Shown: positions 47,471-61,800 of the stretch, piece after piece | Layout: each line of letters begins with the position of its first letter | Numbering within the stretch: position 1 is the first letter of the stretch | NCBI GenBank assembly: GCA_008921705.1 | Contig: VFFE01007186.1 | Span: 1,771,969-1,835,968 of the forward strand | Direction of reading: 5' to 3' | Source of the DNA: Burhinus oedicnemus | Lineage: Eukaryota; Chordata; Aves; Charadriiformes; Burhinidae | Length of the DNA: 64,000 nucleotides | The notes under the pieces: generated by a model | Database searches by the model: none | Told to the model about the DNA's origin: nothing | Seen by the model: the letters and a program-made list of their open reading frames with translations, nothing else | Position numbers and translations under genes: made by a program

Positions 47471-50400
47471 CCCCATTTCAAACATAGTCTTCTAGAGCCT
47501 CTAAGCAGATGCTGAACTCTAAGCATCCGCATAAACCCATCACGGCAGTGCAAGGCAAGTGAATTTTTTCCAGTAATTTAATTCCTACAAGACCAAACCT
47601 CAACAGAAGTTCCTGATATAAACAGAAAATGTAAACAGCTAAAGCTTTTACCAACCTGAATGAAAGCTACACACTCTTGGATTCAAAATCCCCTAAATTC
47701 ATAGAATTTGGGACTTGTGATATTCTTGTCAGAGCTGACATTCTAAAGAGTGATTCTTCTGATATCCCTGAGCTTTTTCTTTCTGATTATCCATCTGTGT
47801 TTTAATCTTTCTGAAAATGAAATTCAGTTACAAGCTAAAAGCTGTTAATGGATGTGAACAAATGGGGAAAAAATGCGTCAATATGATAAATCTGAGCTCC
47901 CTTTCATTCCTGAACAATAGTATCTTACTTAAGCATGAAGAAAACTTAAGACTCTAATGAATGTCATGTGGCACATTTTTGCCATTATTTATAAAGCCAG
48001 CTTCAGAAAGGTGACTCATAGCAGGATCTGATAAAATATTAGCATACATTATTGCCATCTTTTTTTCATGTCTGTGCACGTAAAACAAAGCAGAGCTTTG
48101 TGATGAAAATGTTAGTCATGACAGTAAGCCCTTTTGGAAACGTACACTACACTTCTCTTTCCTTTTGTTCACTAGCTCAACAATCCTTTCTCTAATAATT
48201 TTTGCGATTCTGATGTTCTTTTTGTGAAACTCTCTCTGTCTTATATTTATGCCTAAGCACACTTTAATTCAATAAAATGAACCAAAAATGTCACCTCTTA
48301 AAATAAAAAAGCATGTGTTGCCACAAGCAGTCACTGATTTCTTCATTGCCAAATGTAGACTGGTGACTGCCACCATTGTTGGATTACATTTATTTCTGCT
48401 CCAAATGGTATATGGCAGCTAGAATATGATTCTAGTTTGGATTCTTTGTGTGCATGAAATTATGGAGCCATCTTGTTTCCAAAGGAAAAAACAAAATTTT
48501 TGTCTGAGACAAGTTGCCCAAACAACAACCTGCTGCAGTAGCAGATGAGTGATTATGTAGTGATTTGTAGCATAATTACTTATGAGAGACTTAACGGTTT
48601 ATGTTTCTGGCTTGATATCAGTCAACTGTTTTACATAGTCTCCTATCTTTTTGCCCATTTTAACAAACATAAACCTTTTCCAGCCTACTTAACTGTAAGT
48701 CCTAGACTGTTTACTATATATTAAATCATCAGATAAATAGAGTGAGTATTGGTATTCAGAAAGGAAATCAGCAGGAGTTACTGTACTTTTGACTGCAAAG
48801 AGGAGCATAAGAATGAATATTTAATAGGATGTCCACTTCAGATACTCTAAACATCGTTACTGGCACTTGTCCAGCTAAAAAAAAATGTAGGGGGAGGAAA
48901 CTACACACTGCTTATTTTAATTAGGTGAAATTATGTGGTTCAATAAAGCCTGACAGCCTGCATAATGAAAGAAGAGACCCATGTTTATGAGAGAATTATT
49001 GATGACAAAAATGTTGGCAGCGTGCATGTTTTACTGAGACAGTCAAAAGCCATTTTATTATCTTTTCATTCATAATTTCCTGCAACATGCTTCGATGTGT
49101 AAACTGATAACAAGACCGCATGGTGGGGGAACCTTTTACTATTTTTTATAAAAATGAACAAGACCATTTTTCTTCTTCACTTCAGAACTAAATGTTGTTG
49201 ACCTTTTCATAGACTGATGTAGAACAAGGCAGAAATAAGCAAAAAGAGGCAAGAGAATACTTATCTTGAAAGGTGTTCATTCTGTAAACTGGGATAGTAC
49301 ATGTGGGTTTTGTGAGGGAGAGGGATTGTAAATGTGAAAAATGAAGGTTGGAGTCTGATTGGCACCATAAACTGTAATTTTTATACTACATAGAAAATAG
49401 TCGTCTAACTATAATTTAAACCAGAACTAGAATATATATTCTGCTTGCTGTATTTCACCAAAATGTGAAATTTCACACACAGCTGACAGAATTCTCACAT
49501 GGAAAAATAGAAAATATCTTGGCAAAATTAACATTTAATGTCTTAGAAACGCAATGTTAGAATTTCTCTAAGATTTAGGGAAGCAGCAGTGCAGGAAGGA
49601 AAGTAAAAGTTAACTCATGAAATATGTCACAATATGTCAATTTTTAAACAGGAAATAAATAAAAGTATTTTGAAAACACTAGTCAGTAAAAAAAAAAGAG
49701 GAAGAAAAGGATAACTTTTCTAAAGAAATATTGAAAAAATTAAGTCTAAATTAATATTTTCACTAAAAAAAATCCTTTTTGATAAGATGCCCTACCACTT
49801 ATAAAAAAAAGTAATAAATTAATATTTCTGGACAAAGCCAGCTTTGTTGTCTTGATATCTGACATTAAAGCACAATCACTCTCCTTATACTTCTGCTACT
49901 GTAAAGAATTGAAACCCCTTATCCCAGTCCACATCCAGAAAAACAAACAGCATCCATCCTCTTTCAGTGGACTTGGAATGGATTTTAACATCAGTGTTGT
50001 CCATATCAGGATATGGAGTGTGATGTAGCAGCAAAAATTCTTTTGTTTTTGCAAGAAGACTGAAAAAAAGAGGCTCTTCTCTTGAAGTATTGAGTGATAA
50101 TTCACACGTGCACACATACACACAGGCATACAAACAAAGAACTGTTCTTTTAGAGGAACTCCTGCCCAGAACAACCTTTCATGAAATCTTAACTGGAAAA
50201 TACGGAGGCAGGTGGAGGAATGAGAGAAGAAGGTTTTTCTGGCATCCACTGTCTGCTGAGCTCAGAAGGCAATGGAAGTTGCATCCTCCAAGATCTGACG
50301 CAGGAATGCAGTGTGTCATTTCTTGTGGTCTAGATTCAAAGTTACTGGGGCAACATTTTATGGAGAAAATATCTTGCCTATATGGCAGGCAGGTAGAGAG

Positions 50401-53400
50401 GATGGAAAGATAGCTACTTTCTTTCTATCTTAAGCACCATGATATCCAGCAGCTCTGATCCTTACATTCTTGTTTTCCTGATTAATTTGTATTTTTTGCT
50501 TTAAATTGAATAATAATACATATTTCCAAGTGAATCTTTGTTAAAGTCATGGCACAAGACTACCTGCAAATGTAATCTAGAGGGTAAGGCCGATTAATGA
50601 AATTAACCATCACAACAAAATTTGGCACACAATAATTTAAAATAATTGACTTCAAATAAAACCTTAGATATACAAGATAGTGACACACTTCACCTAAGAA
50701 TGATTAATGTATATTAATATACTTGTTACATGGATCAAAATCTTCAGATAAGTCAGCCTGTTAAATTCATGGTGTTTGTTGATCAGATTTTCATGTTGAG
50801 CATCTGTGCCTGTCCTCAGTTTCTTTGGAGTTAACCCTTTTTGTATCTCCGGTAGGGCATTCAGGCCCAATAACTATTAATAGGTTGTTAAAAAAAGGTT
50901 CTGTCTCTGGACAGTCTTCTCTTAATTTTATATATAGCATTTAAATCAAAACAATACTGTAAGTCCTGACCTAAGTTGAGTAGCTAAAATATGTTCTGCC
51001 ATCATTAATTTTAATCTTATATTTAGCTACCATAAACAGTGAGCTTTTGCCAAAGAGAATGGCTAGCATAGCTAATTGACTTGAGATTTAAAATAATAAC
51101 AATAATTGTTGTGTACTTCTTGTGATTAGTTTAATTACCCCCATTTCCTCTGAAAGCCTGAACATTAATTCCAATTGACTGTAATGTTAATTACTGGCAG
51201 GGGCAGAGATGTTCAAATGCTGGCTCATGCTGCAAAGTGATAACTTCAGCAGATGGTTCTGTGCTTTACAGAAATGAGAGCTTAACCTGTCATTACTTCC
51301 CTTTTTCTTTTCCTGTTCTGTTTTTTTTTAAGAGAAAATGCCAAGAAAATCAAGAATAACAATACAAAGTACTCCTTTTGATACAAGTGAGAAAAGTGTT
51401 AAAAATATGTTTTCAAATACTTAGCAGGTCTTTTTGGGGGTGGCAGAATAGGGCACGATTAAGGGAAAATAATTGCAGTCCAGATAATTTCATCTTAACT
51501 TGCTACTCTATTACATTCCTCATATCCCATCATAGACATTTGTTTCTCATCCTAACCTCAGCACAGACCAGAACGGCAGAAAGAATCTTACAGCTTCAGC
51601 AGGGCTGCTATTGCTGAATATCCTGCCGTCTCCCAGAGGGAGAGGTGTTCATTTGAGATTTTAGAGAACAAGAGCCTTTTCATAACCTCAATTACCACAA
51701 GGTCAATCTGCAACTGAGCGTTCGAGTGGTACTTAGATTGCCTGGTAAGCAGCTGTGGCCCAAGAGCTATGTTGAAACCAAGTTAAACTGTCATCAATGT
51801 CTATCTGTTAATGACAGTAGCGAAAGAGAATCTTTCTGATAATTGGCTTTTTGAGGGACCAGAGAAGGGATTTGCTTCTTGAACAAATAAAGCCTTGTCA
51901 AGATTAAACTTTCATTTGTAAGTCATAAGGAGTGTCTCTGTTTTCCCTCCACCATTTAGCCATATAAACCTATGCATGCATGTGTGTATTTATGTGAATA
52001 TGTGTATATATGCATAGATATGCATACCTATATGCACTATATACAAAATATTTTTCTCTAGGCAACAGCTTCTATAGATTTCAAATTTCAAAAACATTAT
52101 GTATGCATTCTGCTATCAATAAATATATATTACTTTTTTTGTGATAAATATATTTATGCTCTGCCATGAGATTCATGCATAAGAATTGAAAATTACTGTG
52201 AACCTGATGGCAATCTGTCAATTGATTAAGAATCTTTCAGTCCCTTCAACTTTTATTCTTTCAGTAAGCTCTTACTGTAGGTCAAAATATAGTAGGAAAA
52301 ACAGAATTGCAGTGTGATGAATAAAGCGATTCAAGTAGATTAAAAACTAATGTTCAGCATGACAATACCTAAATTGGAATGTTCTAAATCAAAACTCCAA
52401 AACAATACCACATGGTCTAACTTAACGCCTGTTAATAACATGGTAAGGCACTAAATGTGTTGTTTGTCACTGCAGTTTGAATGTTTGTGATGTATTAGAA
52501 ACATCTACATTGTATGCATTATGTCAACTCTCTTTGATCCTCCTTTGGAACTCTAAGTTCTTGCTGACAGTTACTTAAGGCTGACAGCTTTCTGGAAAAA
52601 ACAGCCATTATTGCACACAGAGGATTGTATACCATCATTATTCAATTATTTTTTTCCTACAAAGGAGCTTTCCAGCACTTTTTTTCAAAAATCTGGCTAG
52701 AAGGTGTATTGATGAAGCCCACACTTTTGTCGAGGGATGAGTAAGCAAAAAGGTAGGCTTTGTAGCCTCTGCTGCATGTACTTTGTTTGACTGTAGCTTT
52801 TACTGAAACAAACAAACCACTCAACTGGGGCTTATCTCACCTAACTTTACACATCCACAGAGTGGAAATCTGCACCTGAGCGAGTTATCTAGAGTTCTTT
52901 TGCAGGCAGTGGAAAAAAACAGGTACTGCTACAAGGTGATTCATCCCCTTCTAAAGCTGGCATCCAAAGGAGGCCAGATTAATCACATTCCAGAAGTTAG
53001 GTGAGATGAATCCCAGCTCTACTGATTTGAACAGTAGTTTGGCTGCATAATGTGACTCAGAGGTCACATAGTCACGAGCTCAGTGAGGGGTGAGCCTAGC
53101 TTATATCTGTGAAAGAAGGAATGTGAATTTTATACTGTGGAAGATGAAACCGACTGTGGTTTTAGCTTCCTGCAATCAAATAAATACCACATACTGATAA
53201 ACCAGTGATGTTCCAGAAAACAGTAAAAGATTCTCTCATTTGAGAAACTTGGTGACTATCTTCTACCTACTCAGACAGTAGACCCAACTCTCTTGCAAAG
53301 CCCAGTCTGGCCTGGGACTCATACTGACAGGTTTTGCCATCTCATAAAAAATGTAGATGACAACTTTTTTAGAGCATGTGGGGGAGAGGAGCATCGTGTT

Positions 53401-56400
53401 TCCCACTCCCTTCAGGAGATCAGTACATTTTTGCCTACTGATTTCAGCATTGCAGATGGAAAAAAAAAGTTTTCTTCCTATTCTCTGTTCCTTCAGCTAC
53501 CTCTTGTACTGGTTTACTGTCAAACCAAATCTATCATTTTTTAATCCACAATGTAGGAGGAATGGAAGTCATTCTACCTTCAGACCTATCAAACATTTGG
53601 TTTGATAAAGCAGTTCTGTGGGAGATTTCCAACAGTTTCAGGAAAGCAGTTAATCCTGATCGTCCATTTCTGAATCAAATAGACTTATATGAAACATAAG
53701 CACAATTTGGTTTTTGACAGAAAAACCTCTATCTTTTTTTGAAAGAATGGATGCAATGCTTGTTCACAGGAAAGGATTCTGAGTTGTTCGTCTCAGATAA
53801 ACTGAGGCCAACACCAAATGAAACACTTATATACGAGAGAAAGCAGTATAAGAGATAAGCATTTACATCTACACTACTGAATTAATCTGTTTCAGGGAGT
53901 CATCCCTGGCGAATGGTTTAGACTGGTTTGCATCCACTGCTCTAGCTCTCTGTAGGAAGCAGTAGCTATGTCTATACCATATAGTCTTTGGATGTGCCTT
54001 TTCTCTGGTTCACATATGTGGCATTCAAATATTATAATCATAACTAGATTTTTTGTGTGTGCATTTTTTTTCAGTTCAAACTGTCTGAAATAATTTGAAG
54101 GCTGTACTGCAGCGAGGCAGAGCAATATTTGTACACTATAAAACACTGCTTATATATTGCATATACTGAAGTATAGCAGGAGAGAATCTCTGGATTAAAT
54201 GGGAGGCCAAAGCTTTCTGGAATAGTGTGGGAAATTATCTGAGAAAGCACAGTGCTGGAAATGATCTAAAAAAGCGCATATGCCCTAAAATACGGAGACA
54301 CACCCTCTGTGGGACGGTTTGTTTCCATACCATTAAAGATCTTTCAGATCCCAAATAGAAGATTTTTTTTTATTTATTTATTTGCTTTATACTTTCAATC
54401 TTATTTTCACAGTTTATGACGCCAGTAAAACTTCTCAAGTGAATTATTGGCCAACGTGCATTTCAATCATCTCTCATTGAAGCTGATACTTTTTCCCGTT
54501 TATTATTTTTCCAGTTTTAATATTTCTGGTTTTTCCTTAGACAGGAATATTGAAAAAGAAAGATTCCCTTTGGTTCCTTTTCTTGAGGGCTACTTTAAGA
54601 TATTTTTACATTGAAATAAAGACAGTAGAAATTCAGGAATAATTTTGCTCAGGTTTTCAGTTTCACTCAAAGCTGCCCAGCTTTACTAAAAGAGAAGGGA
54701 GAAGAGAGGATATTTGGCTAACAAATTTTGTCCCAGAAGACAAATTACACAAAGATGACTATTGCACTGACACGTTGACTACAAATTCGATAAAGTGCTT
54801 AGCACAGCCCATCTCTGTGCTGAGTATACTAAAAACAAGTGGAACCCCTGGACACTGCAGAAAATACCGAAGGACACCTGATACCGTTCATTGTCATTTA
54901 TCTTCTTTAGTGTCGAAACTTTGTAAAACCTGGCAAAACACAAAAAAAAAGAAAAGCCAGATAGGGAACTGATAATTGTCAAGGTCAAAAGGAGTGTTAT
55001 TCTTCTTTAAAGATGTCAGCAAAAATAACATTCACAAGTTCACTCCTTTTTCTTTGACTTTTTATTTTAGCTTTACATTTTGACATTTGAAAAGCCCATG
55101 TCTAGATTTTCAAGTGAGTTCTTTCCCCACTTGTTTTAGAGCTTTAGCTATCAGTGCGGAAGGACAATTATATGTAGAGACGGTCAGCTGGATCAGTTTA
55201 CTCAAGTTCTGAGTGATAGTTTTCCTGGATTTCAAAAAGTAGGTCATTGATACCCATCTCTTTTTTTTTCTGGTGAAAGTACACTAGAACTTGAGTCTTA
55301 GTGTGTGCCAGGAAAGCACTTGGCACATACTGAGACCCAAAAAATGTCAGAAAGCTCACATGGTCTGCAATGAATTCTTATTCTGTAGTATGCTTGACAT
55401 CTCCTATCTTAATTCCAACAATCATCCCTGTAAACTATAAAAGAATATGTTGGAAAAAAAATCTTCACACATATAGTGGCCTCTTACCAAGCAGTGGGTT
55501 TTGAACTGAGGTAGCACATATACATATATAAACACAGATTTTTCATGATTGTTGTAGTAAGTAGCTGAAATATCCCTGACTCATAGTCATGGCTAAACAC
55601 TGCCTTTAACAGTGACTCCTGCATTTGTGATATATTTTTTCTCTTTTTGACACCCACTCTTGTTTAGTTGGTGCCTAAATACATTGGATTTGACATTTTC
55701 ATAACTCTAAAGAAAACATAGTTTGTCTGCTCATAATTTGTAGTCTCTGTCTTTCTGCCTCAGATACAAACAGAAAAGCAAAGAACAAACTTCCTTTTGG
55801 ACAGTAATAGCCAATCATTTACTGGTCTGTAATCAAGAAATTAAAATCTATCTGTTAATTCTCAAAAGTGTATTCCCCTCTAACAAATATAATAACCAGC
55901 AGTTTATAGAGTCGTAACCAATTGCTAGCAGACATGAGGTTGCTCTTCCAGTGCCCTGTGGCAGCTGTGTTGAGCCGGCTTGGGTCTAGCGGTTATGGGG
56001 ACAAAGCACCACAGCAGCATACCCACATTGTCAAGCCAATCTGGGATCAAGTCTGTTTGCACCCACTCCTGTATTCATGCTCTAACTTGCTGCTTTCATT
56101 CTTTCTAATTATTCTGTACAAATTGAATTAGTTTTGAAAGGACAAAATATTCCGTCTGAACCTACCGCATATTTTATGCTACATATTGTTGCATACTCCA
56201 GTGTTTCAGAGACACTCATTCAAAATCCCCCAGTGAGAAGAGGAAATTAAACATAATTTCTCGTGTCTGAATGACAGTTTTGCTCTTATTACCTTCTTAG
56301 GAGATGGTGATGGCACCACAGCTGGCAGATGTTTCTTGCACACATTCTGCGAACATCTACTAGATGAAGTACATGGGTGAGACAGGAAGATAAATATTTA

Positions 56401-56599
56401 GTTTGTAGTTCCTCAGGGACCTTTAGCATAAGATAATCTATCAAGTTTTTAAGCACTGTCAAGACTTCTAAGCATGTTAAGAAATACACTTTTTGGATGC
56501 CTGGAAAATTTTAATATTGAGGAATTAAGTCCCTAAGTATACGATGAAGAGTGACCAAGTGCGTATTCTGATCTTCTCAAGTTTGCACTGTGTTTTACA
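47471..56599. other. 9 kb without young repeats; conserved-element candidates
   Basis: I see no CR1, LTR or gene. Frames up to 117 codons occur (for example 50090-50413 and 50249-49896) but without motifs. Stretches at about 48340-48480, 48930-49140, 51040-51300 and 51640-51960 are of even composition, hold homeodomain-type TAATTA or ATTA words, and resemble conserved noncoding DNA by appearance only. An alternating purine-pyrimidine TG/TA stretch lies at 51969-52045. An (ATTT)n run lies at 54363-54383. Confidence 0.4.
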
Positions 56600-56720
56600 A
56601 TTAAATACCTACAATGTGTGGTAAATCCACCCATTGTATCCTCTGAGTCTCAGCCCCTTGCCTGTAAGCTAGGCATAATAACAACACTTTATTATCTATG
56701 AAATATTCAGTTAACATAGT
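56600..56720 (+). mobile_element. MIR-like SINE relic, second
   Basis: CTGAGTCTCAGCCCCTTGCC, then TGTAAGCTAGGCATAATAAC, parallel the MIR text CTCAGTTTCCTCATCTGTAAAATGGGGATAATAA. A TTGTGAAGGAGG piece follows at about the right distance. It is a short, diverged match. Confidence 0.4.
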
Positions 56721-58071
56721 TGTGAAGGAGGGGAGAAAACAATCGTACAACTAAATTAATATCTCTAATAGAAAGCCAGAGTCATAAAGGATGTTGAACA
56801 TTGCAATTTAAATTATAATGTCAGATAAGAATTATGATGTTCAGATTTTATTTTATTAGTTATTTTCAAGCTCTTTAAAAGCATTTTGACCACATCTGTA
56901 CCCCAAACCTTTTCTGATATAATACGTGTGATTTTTCTTTTTTAAAAATTCACATTTTTATACCAACTAAATAAAGAGAAAACTTTTTTTTTCTGGCACA
57001 GTTTATTCCACTCTAACTGACATAAGCTATACAGGCAAATTAAACTGTTGCTATCTGAGGAATGACATCTAAACTAGGAAAAAGAACCAATATAATTTAA
57101 CTGGAAAATGTTATTTTTACTTCTCTAGTACCAAGTCTTTTCCACCTGATTTAAGATACAAGAGCCAAAGTGCGATTTGTTCATAATTGCAACATCCCAG
57201 AGCTATCTTGTGAGTGTCTATATGGCCCTTGGTAATTTTTGCAGTTGCTTTTGTTTGCCCCATTTGCTTAATTTTAATTACAATTTTTCCTCCAGGAATT
57301 GTCACTTTTCCAATGGATAGTCAGCGCTAAGGTTTTTACTTTGTATGTGTTCTGAAAATTTGTTGAAGCTTTACAGTATGCAAGCAGACTAAACATTTGG
57401 ATGCTGTACATTGGTTAGCTGCTGTCTAACTTGTGACTTCTGGACAAATTTGAATGTAGCCATCTTAGCAGTTTTGCAAACAATATAAAAAGCAGAAAAA
57501 AAAACCCCAACACTTTATATATATATATAAGTAGAACTGACCTTGGAAACTACATAACAAGTTAATAATAATCGTAATAATACTTATAATAACAACAACA
57601 ACAACAATAATGATGAAAACAGTTTTAATGAGAGTGCATTAATGAACATCCAGATCAAAATACTGTGCAGCAATTCTGTATAACTCAAAGACATTTTTGC
57701 ATCCTTGAACTACATCTTTTTACTATATCATTTTCTTCAGCAAGTATAAAAGGAAAAAAATTAATATTCCTCCATTCTATCTTCATGACTTCTTATCTCA
57801 GGAGAAAAAGAAAAGATTAAAAATTTTACTTACCTAATAGGATATATTTGTGCTTCTGTACATGTATGTGTGAGATAAAGAAAAATTTTTTTTTTATTTC
57901 ATTGTCCCACTGTCAGTAAGACAGAAGTAAGTTTTCTAGTATCCAAACATACTTACCAGTCTCTAGGTAACAGAAAATTAAATACATTTCATAACACCAT
58001 TCAAGGCAGCAAAGGAAAAGAGCTTTCTTTACTCCATCTTATTTCTCCAATTTAATTCACTATATGAATTA
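56721..58071. other. Unique AT-rich sequence with simple repeats
   Basis: No gene is seen. There is a short TA run at 57515-57530 and an (AAC)n run at 57590-57607. Confidence 0.55.
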
Positions 58072-58826
58072 AAGGTCCTGCACATGGGTCAGGGCAATCC
58101 CATGCACAAATACAGGCTGGGCAGAGAATGGATTAAGAGCAGCCCTGAGGAGAGGGACTGGGGGTGTTGGTTGATGAGAAGCTCAGCATGAGACAACAAT
58201 GTGCACTTGCAGCCCAGAAGGCCAACGGCATCCTGGGCTGTATCAAAAGAAGCGTGGCCAGCAGGTCGAAGGAGGTGATTCTGCCCTTCTACTCTGCTCT
58301 CATGAGGCCCCACCTGGAATATTGTGTCCAGCTCTTGAGCCCCCAACATAACAAGGACATGGACCTGTTTGAGTGGGTCCAGAGGAGGGCCGCAAAGGTG
58401 ATCAGAGGGTTAGAGCACCTCTGCTATGAGGACAGGCTGAGAGAGTTGGGGTTGTTCAGCTTGGAGAAGAGAAGTCTCCAGGGAGACTTTAGAGCAGGTT
58501 TCCAGTATCTGAAGGGGCCTACAAGAAATCTGGAGAGGGACTGTTTACAAGTGTGTGTAGTGATAGGACGAGGGGTAATGGCTTCAAACTGGAAGAAGGT
58601 AGATTTAGATTAAATCTCAGGAAGAAATTTTTCACTCTGAGGTTAGTGAGGCACTGGAACAGGTTGCCCAGGGAAGTTGTGGAGGCCCCATCCCTGGAAG
58701 TGTTCAAGGCCAGGTTGGATGAGGCAACCAGGTCTAGTGGAAGGTGTCCCTGCTCAGGGCAGGGGGCTTGGAACTAGATCATCTTTAATGTCCTTTCCAA
58801 CCCAAACCATTCTATGACTCTATGAA
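58072..58826 (+). mobile_element. CR1 LINE, 5'-truncated
   Basis: A plus-strand CR1 tail of about 750 bp. A 149-codon frame at 58164-58613 includes [19 protein letters not shown] and [14 protein letters not shown]. The next frame (58553-58777) holds [14 protein letters not shown], so one frameshift lies near 58520-58600. The tail is TTCTATGACTCTATGA. It is close to the copy at 32867. Confidence 0.96.
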
Positions 58827-61800
58827 AGAAATAATAAGGAAGTTAAAAATTCAAAATTTACAGAGTTTATAGCTGCTGAATATATTATCTTCTTGCTTTA
58901 CACTATATTTATTCTATGAAAACACAAAGTACTATATTCCTACAAAGCAAAGTAGTAACATTAGGCCTCAACTTTGTACTTGTGCAAGTAGTCATACAGT
59001 GCTCAACGTAATGACAAATTACCTGTGTTTCCTGTTACATATTTCCTTTGAAATTGACTTTCTTTTTTTTATTATTTTCTTTATTGGGGTTTTTTTTTGT
59101 TGTTTGGTTGGGTTTTGGATTTTGTTTCTTGTTTGTATTTTTTTTTTTCCCAAGCCAGCTGTGGTATTTGGTGCACAGTGTTTCTTCATTTTAGAATGCA
59201 TGGTTAAAATAATCGTCCAACAGAGTGGATTGTATGACACCCTACTACCCCATATGGCGGCATAAGAAAGGACATTTTCCCCACATGCAGATTAGGAAAG
59301 CCCTTGTCTACAGTAGCATCATTGTTGTTTTACTCTGTTGGACTCAGAGGAGCAGGAGTTAAAGTATCTGTGTAGAAACTGGATGATTTGTTGCTGTAAA
59401 GTCCTTGGGTCAGGTTCCTCATTGAGGGGAGCTGCAGCAACTTGTCTCATATGCAGTAATGACTTTGGAGCAACTATTTTATTGCCTAGAAGAGTGAACA
59501 ATGAGGCCTCTGGGAGGCAGCTCAACCTGGCCTTAGCTCACTAATAAAGCTGAGAACAGCTTAATTTCGTGTAATCATAATTTGCATGATTTTTCTTCTG
59601 CAACTTCTGTTATATGAAATTTTCTTATGAAAAAGCTAGTAAAAAACAATGGAAGGTACAAGAAAGGAGAAAGAGGGAACATCTGATTTCCTTTAAGTTT
59701 CAGAAGCAATGTATTTTATATAAAAGACAATGTGGTTTGTCTTAGTTGTAACTATAGCTGTGAAAATTCTAGATCCCGAACACGAATGAGATTTTAAAAG
59801 AAATCTAGAGTGACTGAGATCTATATCCCACATGACAATTTTAATTTATATTACAGTCCTTTTTCCACGATGCATGTTCCTGGAATACATACAATTTGTG
59901 ATTTCACTGATAGGTCAGTTCTAATCCACAGCTCTGATTTGTTTGGTTACCAGTATGAAAAAAGCTGGTTACTTCAGCACCCTTAGGAACAAGATGCCAT
60001 AATACAACAAACCTCCACCATCTTTAAGGTGTTAAGCATAGTACCAAACATTGCAGGGAGATAAATATTATGGAGGGATAGGTGCAATGTCAAGGAGAAA
60101 GTTTTGCTAATCATGAACAGTGAGTGAAGTACCTCCCTTATTAACTGGACATGTTTCTGGTGTAGTAAATTAATATGAATGGGTAAGTAAGCAGCTGTGA
60201 GGAGGTCCCAAATTATTGTGAAAGACATCAACTATTTATGCAATTATATTTTTCCTATTAAGCTAACAACCAGCTAGTCCATGAGACCACATTTTAGAAT
60301 AATTTATAGAGGTGTAAATCTCAGATAACACTGTTGTAAATCTAGAGTAATTCCAGCGAGCACAATGAAGTTACTCACAGCTTGAATTAGTGTAATTGGA
60401 AATGGAATACAGTCTATATTGTAATAAGGCACCAAGTATTTGGCAAAATTCACTTTGCTGGGGAAAAGCCTCTTAAGTTTTCCACTGAAATTTACTTCAG
60501 AGGCCAAATAAGAGTAGATCTGTCTGCCTAATCCCAGGATGGACTAAGTAAATTTACACTTCATTCTTTTCACAGAGCTGTTCATTGTTAATGGCAAATT
60601 CACTTGTGTGTGCTTCTAGGAGCCTGCCTAATTCATAGACCATTTAAAACAGAACCACTGCTGATAGCTGTAATTAGTTTCATAGCAACTCTTCCTCCTG
60701 CTCCTGCAAGTCTGTGGCTGCTAGTCCAACTTCTACAACAGGCATGTACCAATTAGCACAGCCTGAACCTAGTCCAACAATACTGTAATGAAAGGATAAT
60801 AGTTGAGGAACTGAGTTTACTTTTTTATTTGATCTTGGAGGTATTCCATTTGCAATTTATTTGTGAAGGTCAGCTTCAGCAAAATAGTTGTTTCTTGTTT
60901 TGGTCCACCTAAATCGGGCTGTAAATACACTTTGTTTTGTAACACTAGAGTTCTGGGAAAGCCCTCAATGACAGAATAACGTTTGAGAGGTCTTGTACAG
61001 CAGGTTAATTTGGAAACATTTATCAAATCCACTGTCCTGCTTTATTCTTTCTAACCTTTAAAAGATTTATTCTTAAACAGAAGAAAAATATAAGATTTAG
61101 TAGCTAAGTGTTTACAAGATTAGAAATCTAACCAATGGTTCTTTTCCTCTTTCTGCATGCTGAGCATAGAGGTAATTTGTTTGTCAGTTGGGGAGGGATA
61201 AAGTGAAGTATTCATATTTATTTCTCAAGCAGAAAGTCTCTTTTTCTTCAGGAATAGGAAACGTTTTATTTTGCTGATCCTTTGAATTGCTTTCTATTCA
61301 CTTGTTAAATTCTACATGGCTTTTGCAAGTATTTGACATATCTTTTTTTGCATCTATCTATAGTTTAGTGTTCAGATAGACTTAACATTGCCTCCGTCTT
61401 TTGCAACCTCAATTTTCAGTATTTTCTCCAAGTGCGAACATGAAATTTATAAACCAAAAATTAGACTGAAACCTTTAGGCTACATTTCTGACTCCATCTG
61501 CAAGATCTTTTCACACCACTTGCAATATAAAATCCAGCCCATAAAATTTTTGCATATGAATTTCAGCTATCTTGAAGAGCCTAGTGAACCAGTCCTAAAG
61601 TAAGCTTCTGCATTTTTATAGTCAAAAAGTCTTGCATCTAATCCATACAGCCTATGAGAGATAGGTACTTTCAAAGTTTTTAGAGGGAGCTCATTTGCTC
61701 ATAAGGTGTCTAGTTCAGACATCTAAGTCAGATGACTGACATCTTTCCGTGGTCCTTAACAGTTAATGAACAGTAAGGCTACACAACCAAACTAGATTAT

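Noticed and set aside
49896..50413. Overlapping 107- and 117-codon frames on opposite strands
   Set aside because: They show no motif and no coding-like composition; two opposite chance frames are more likely than a gene.
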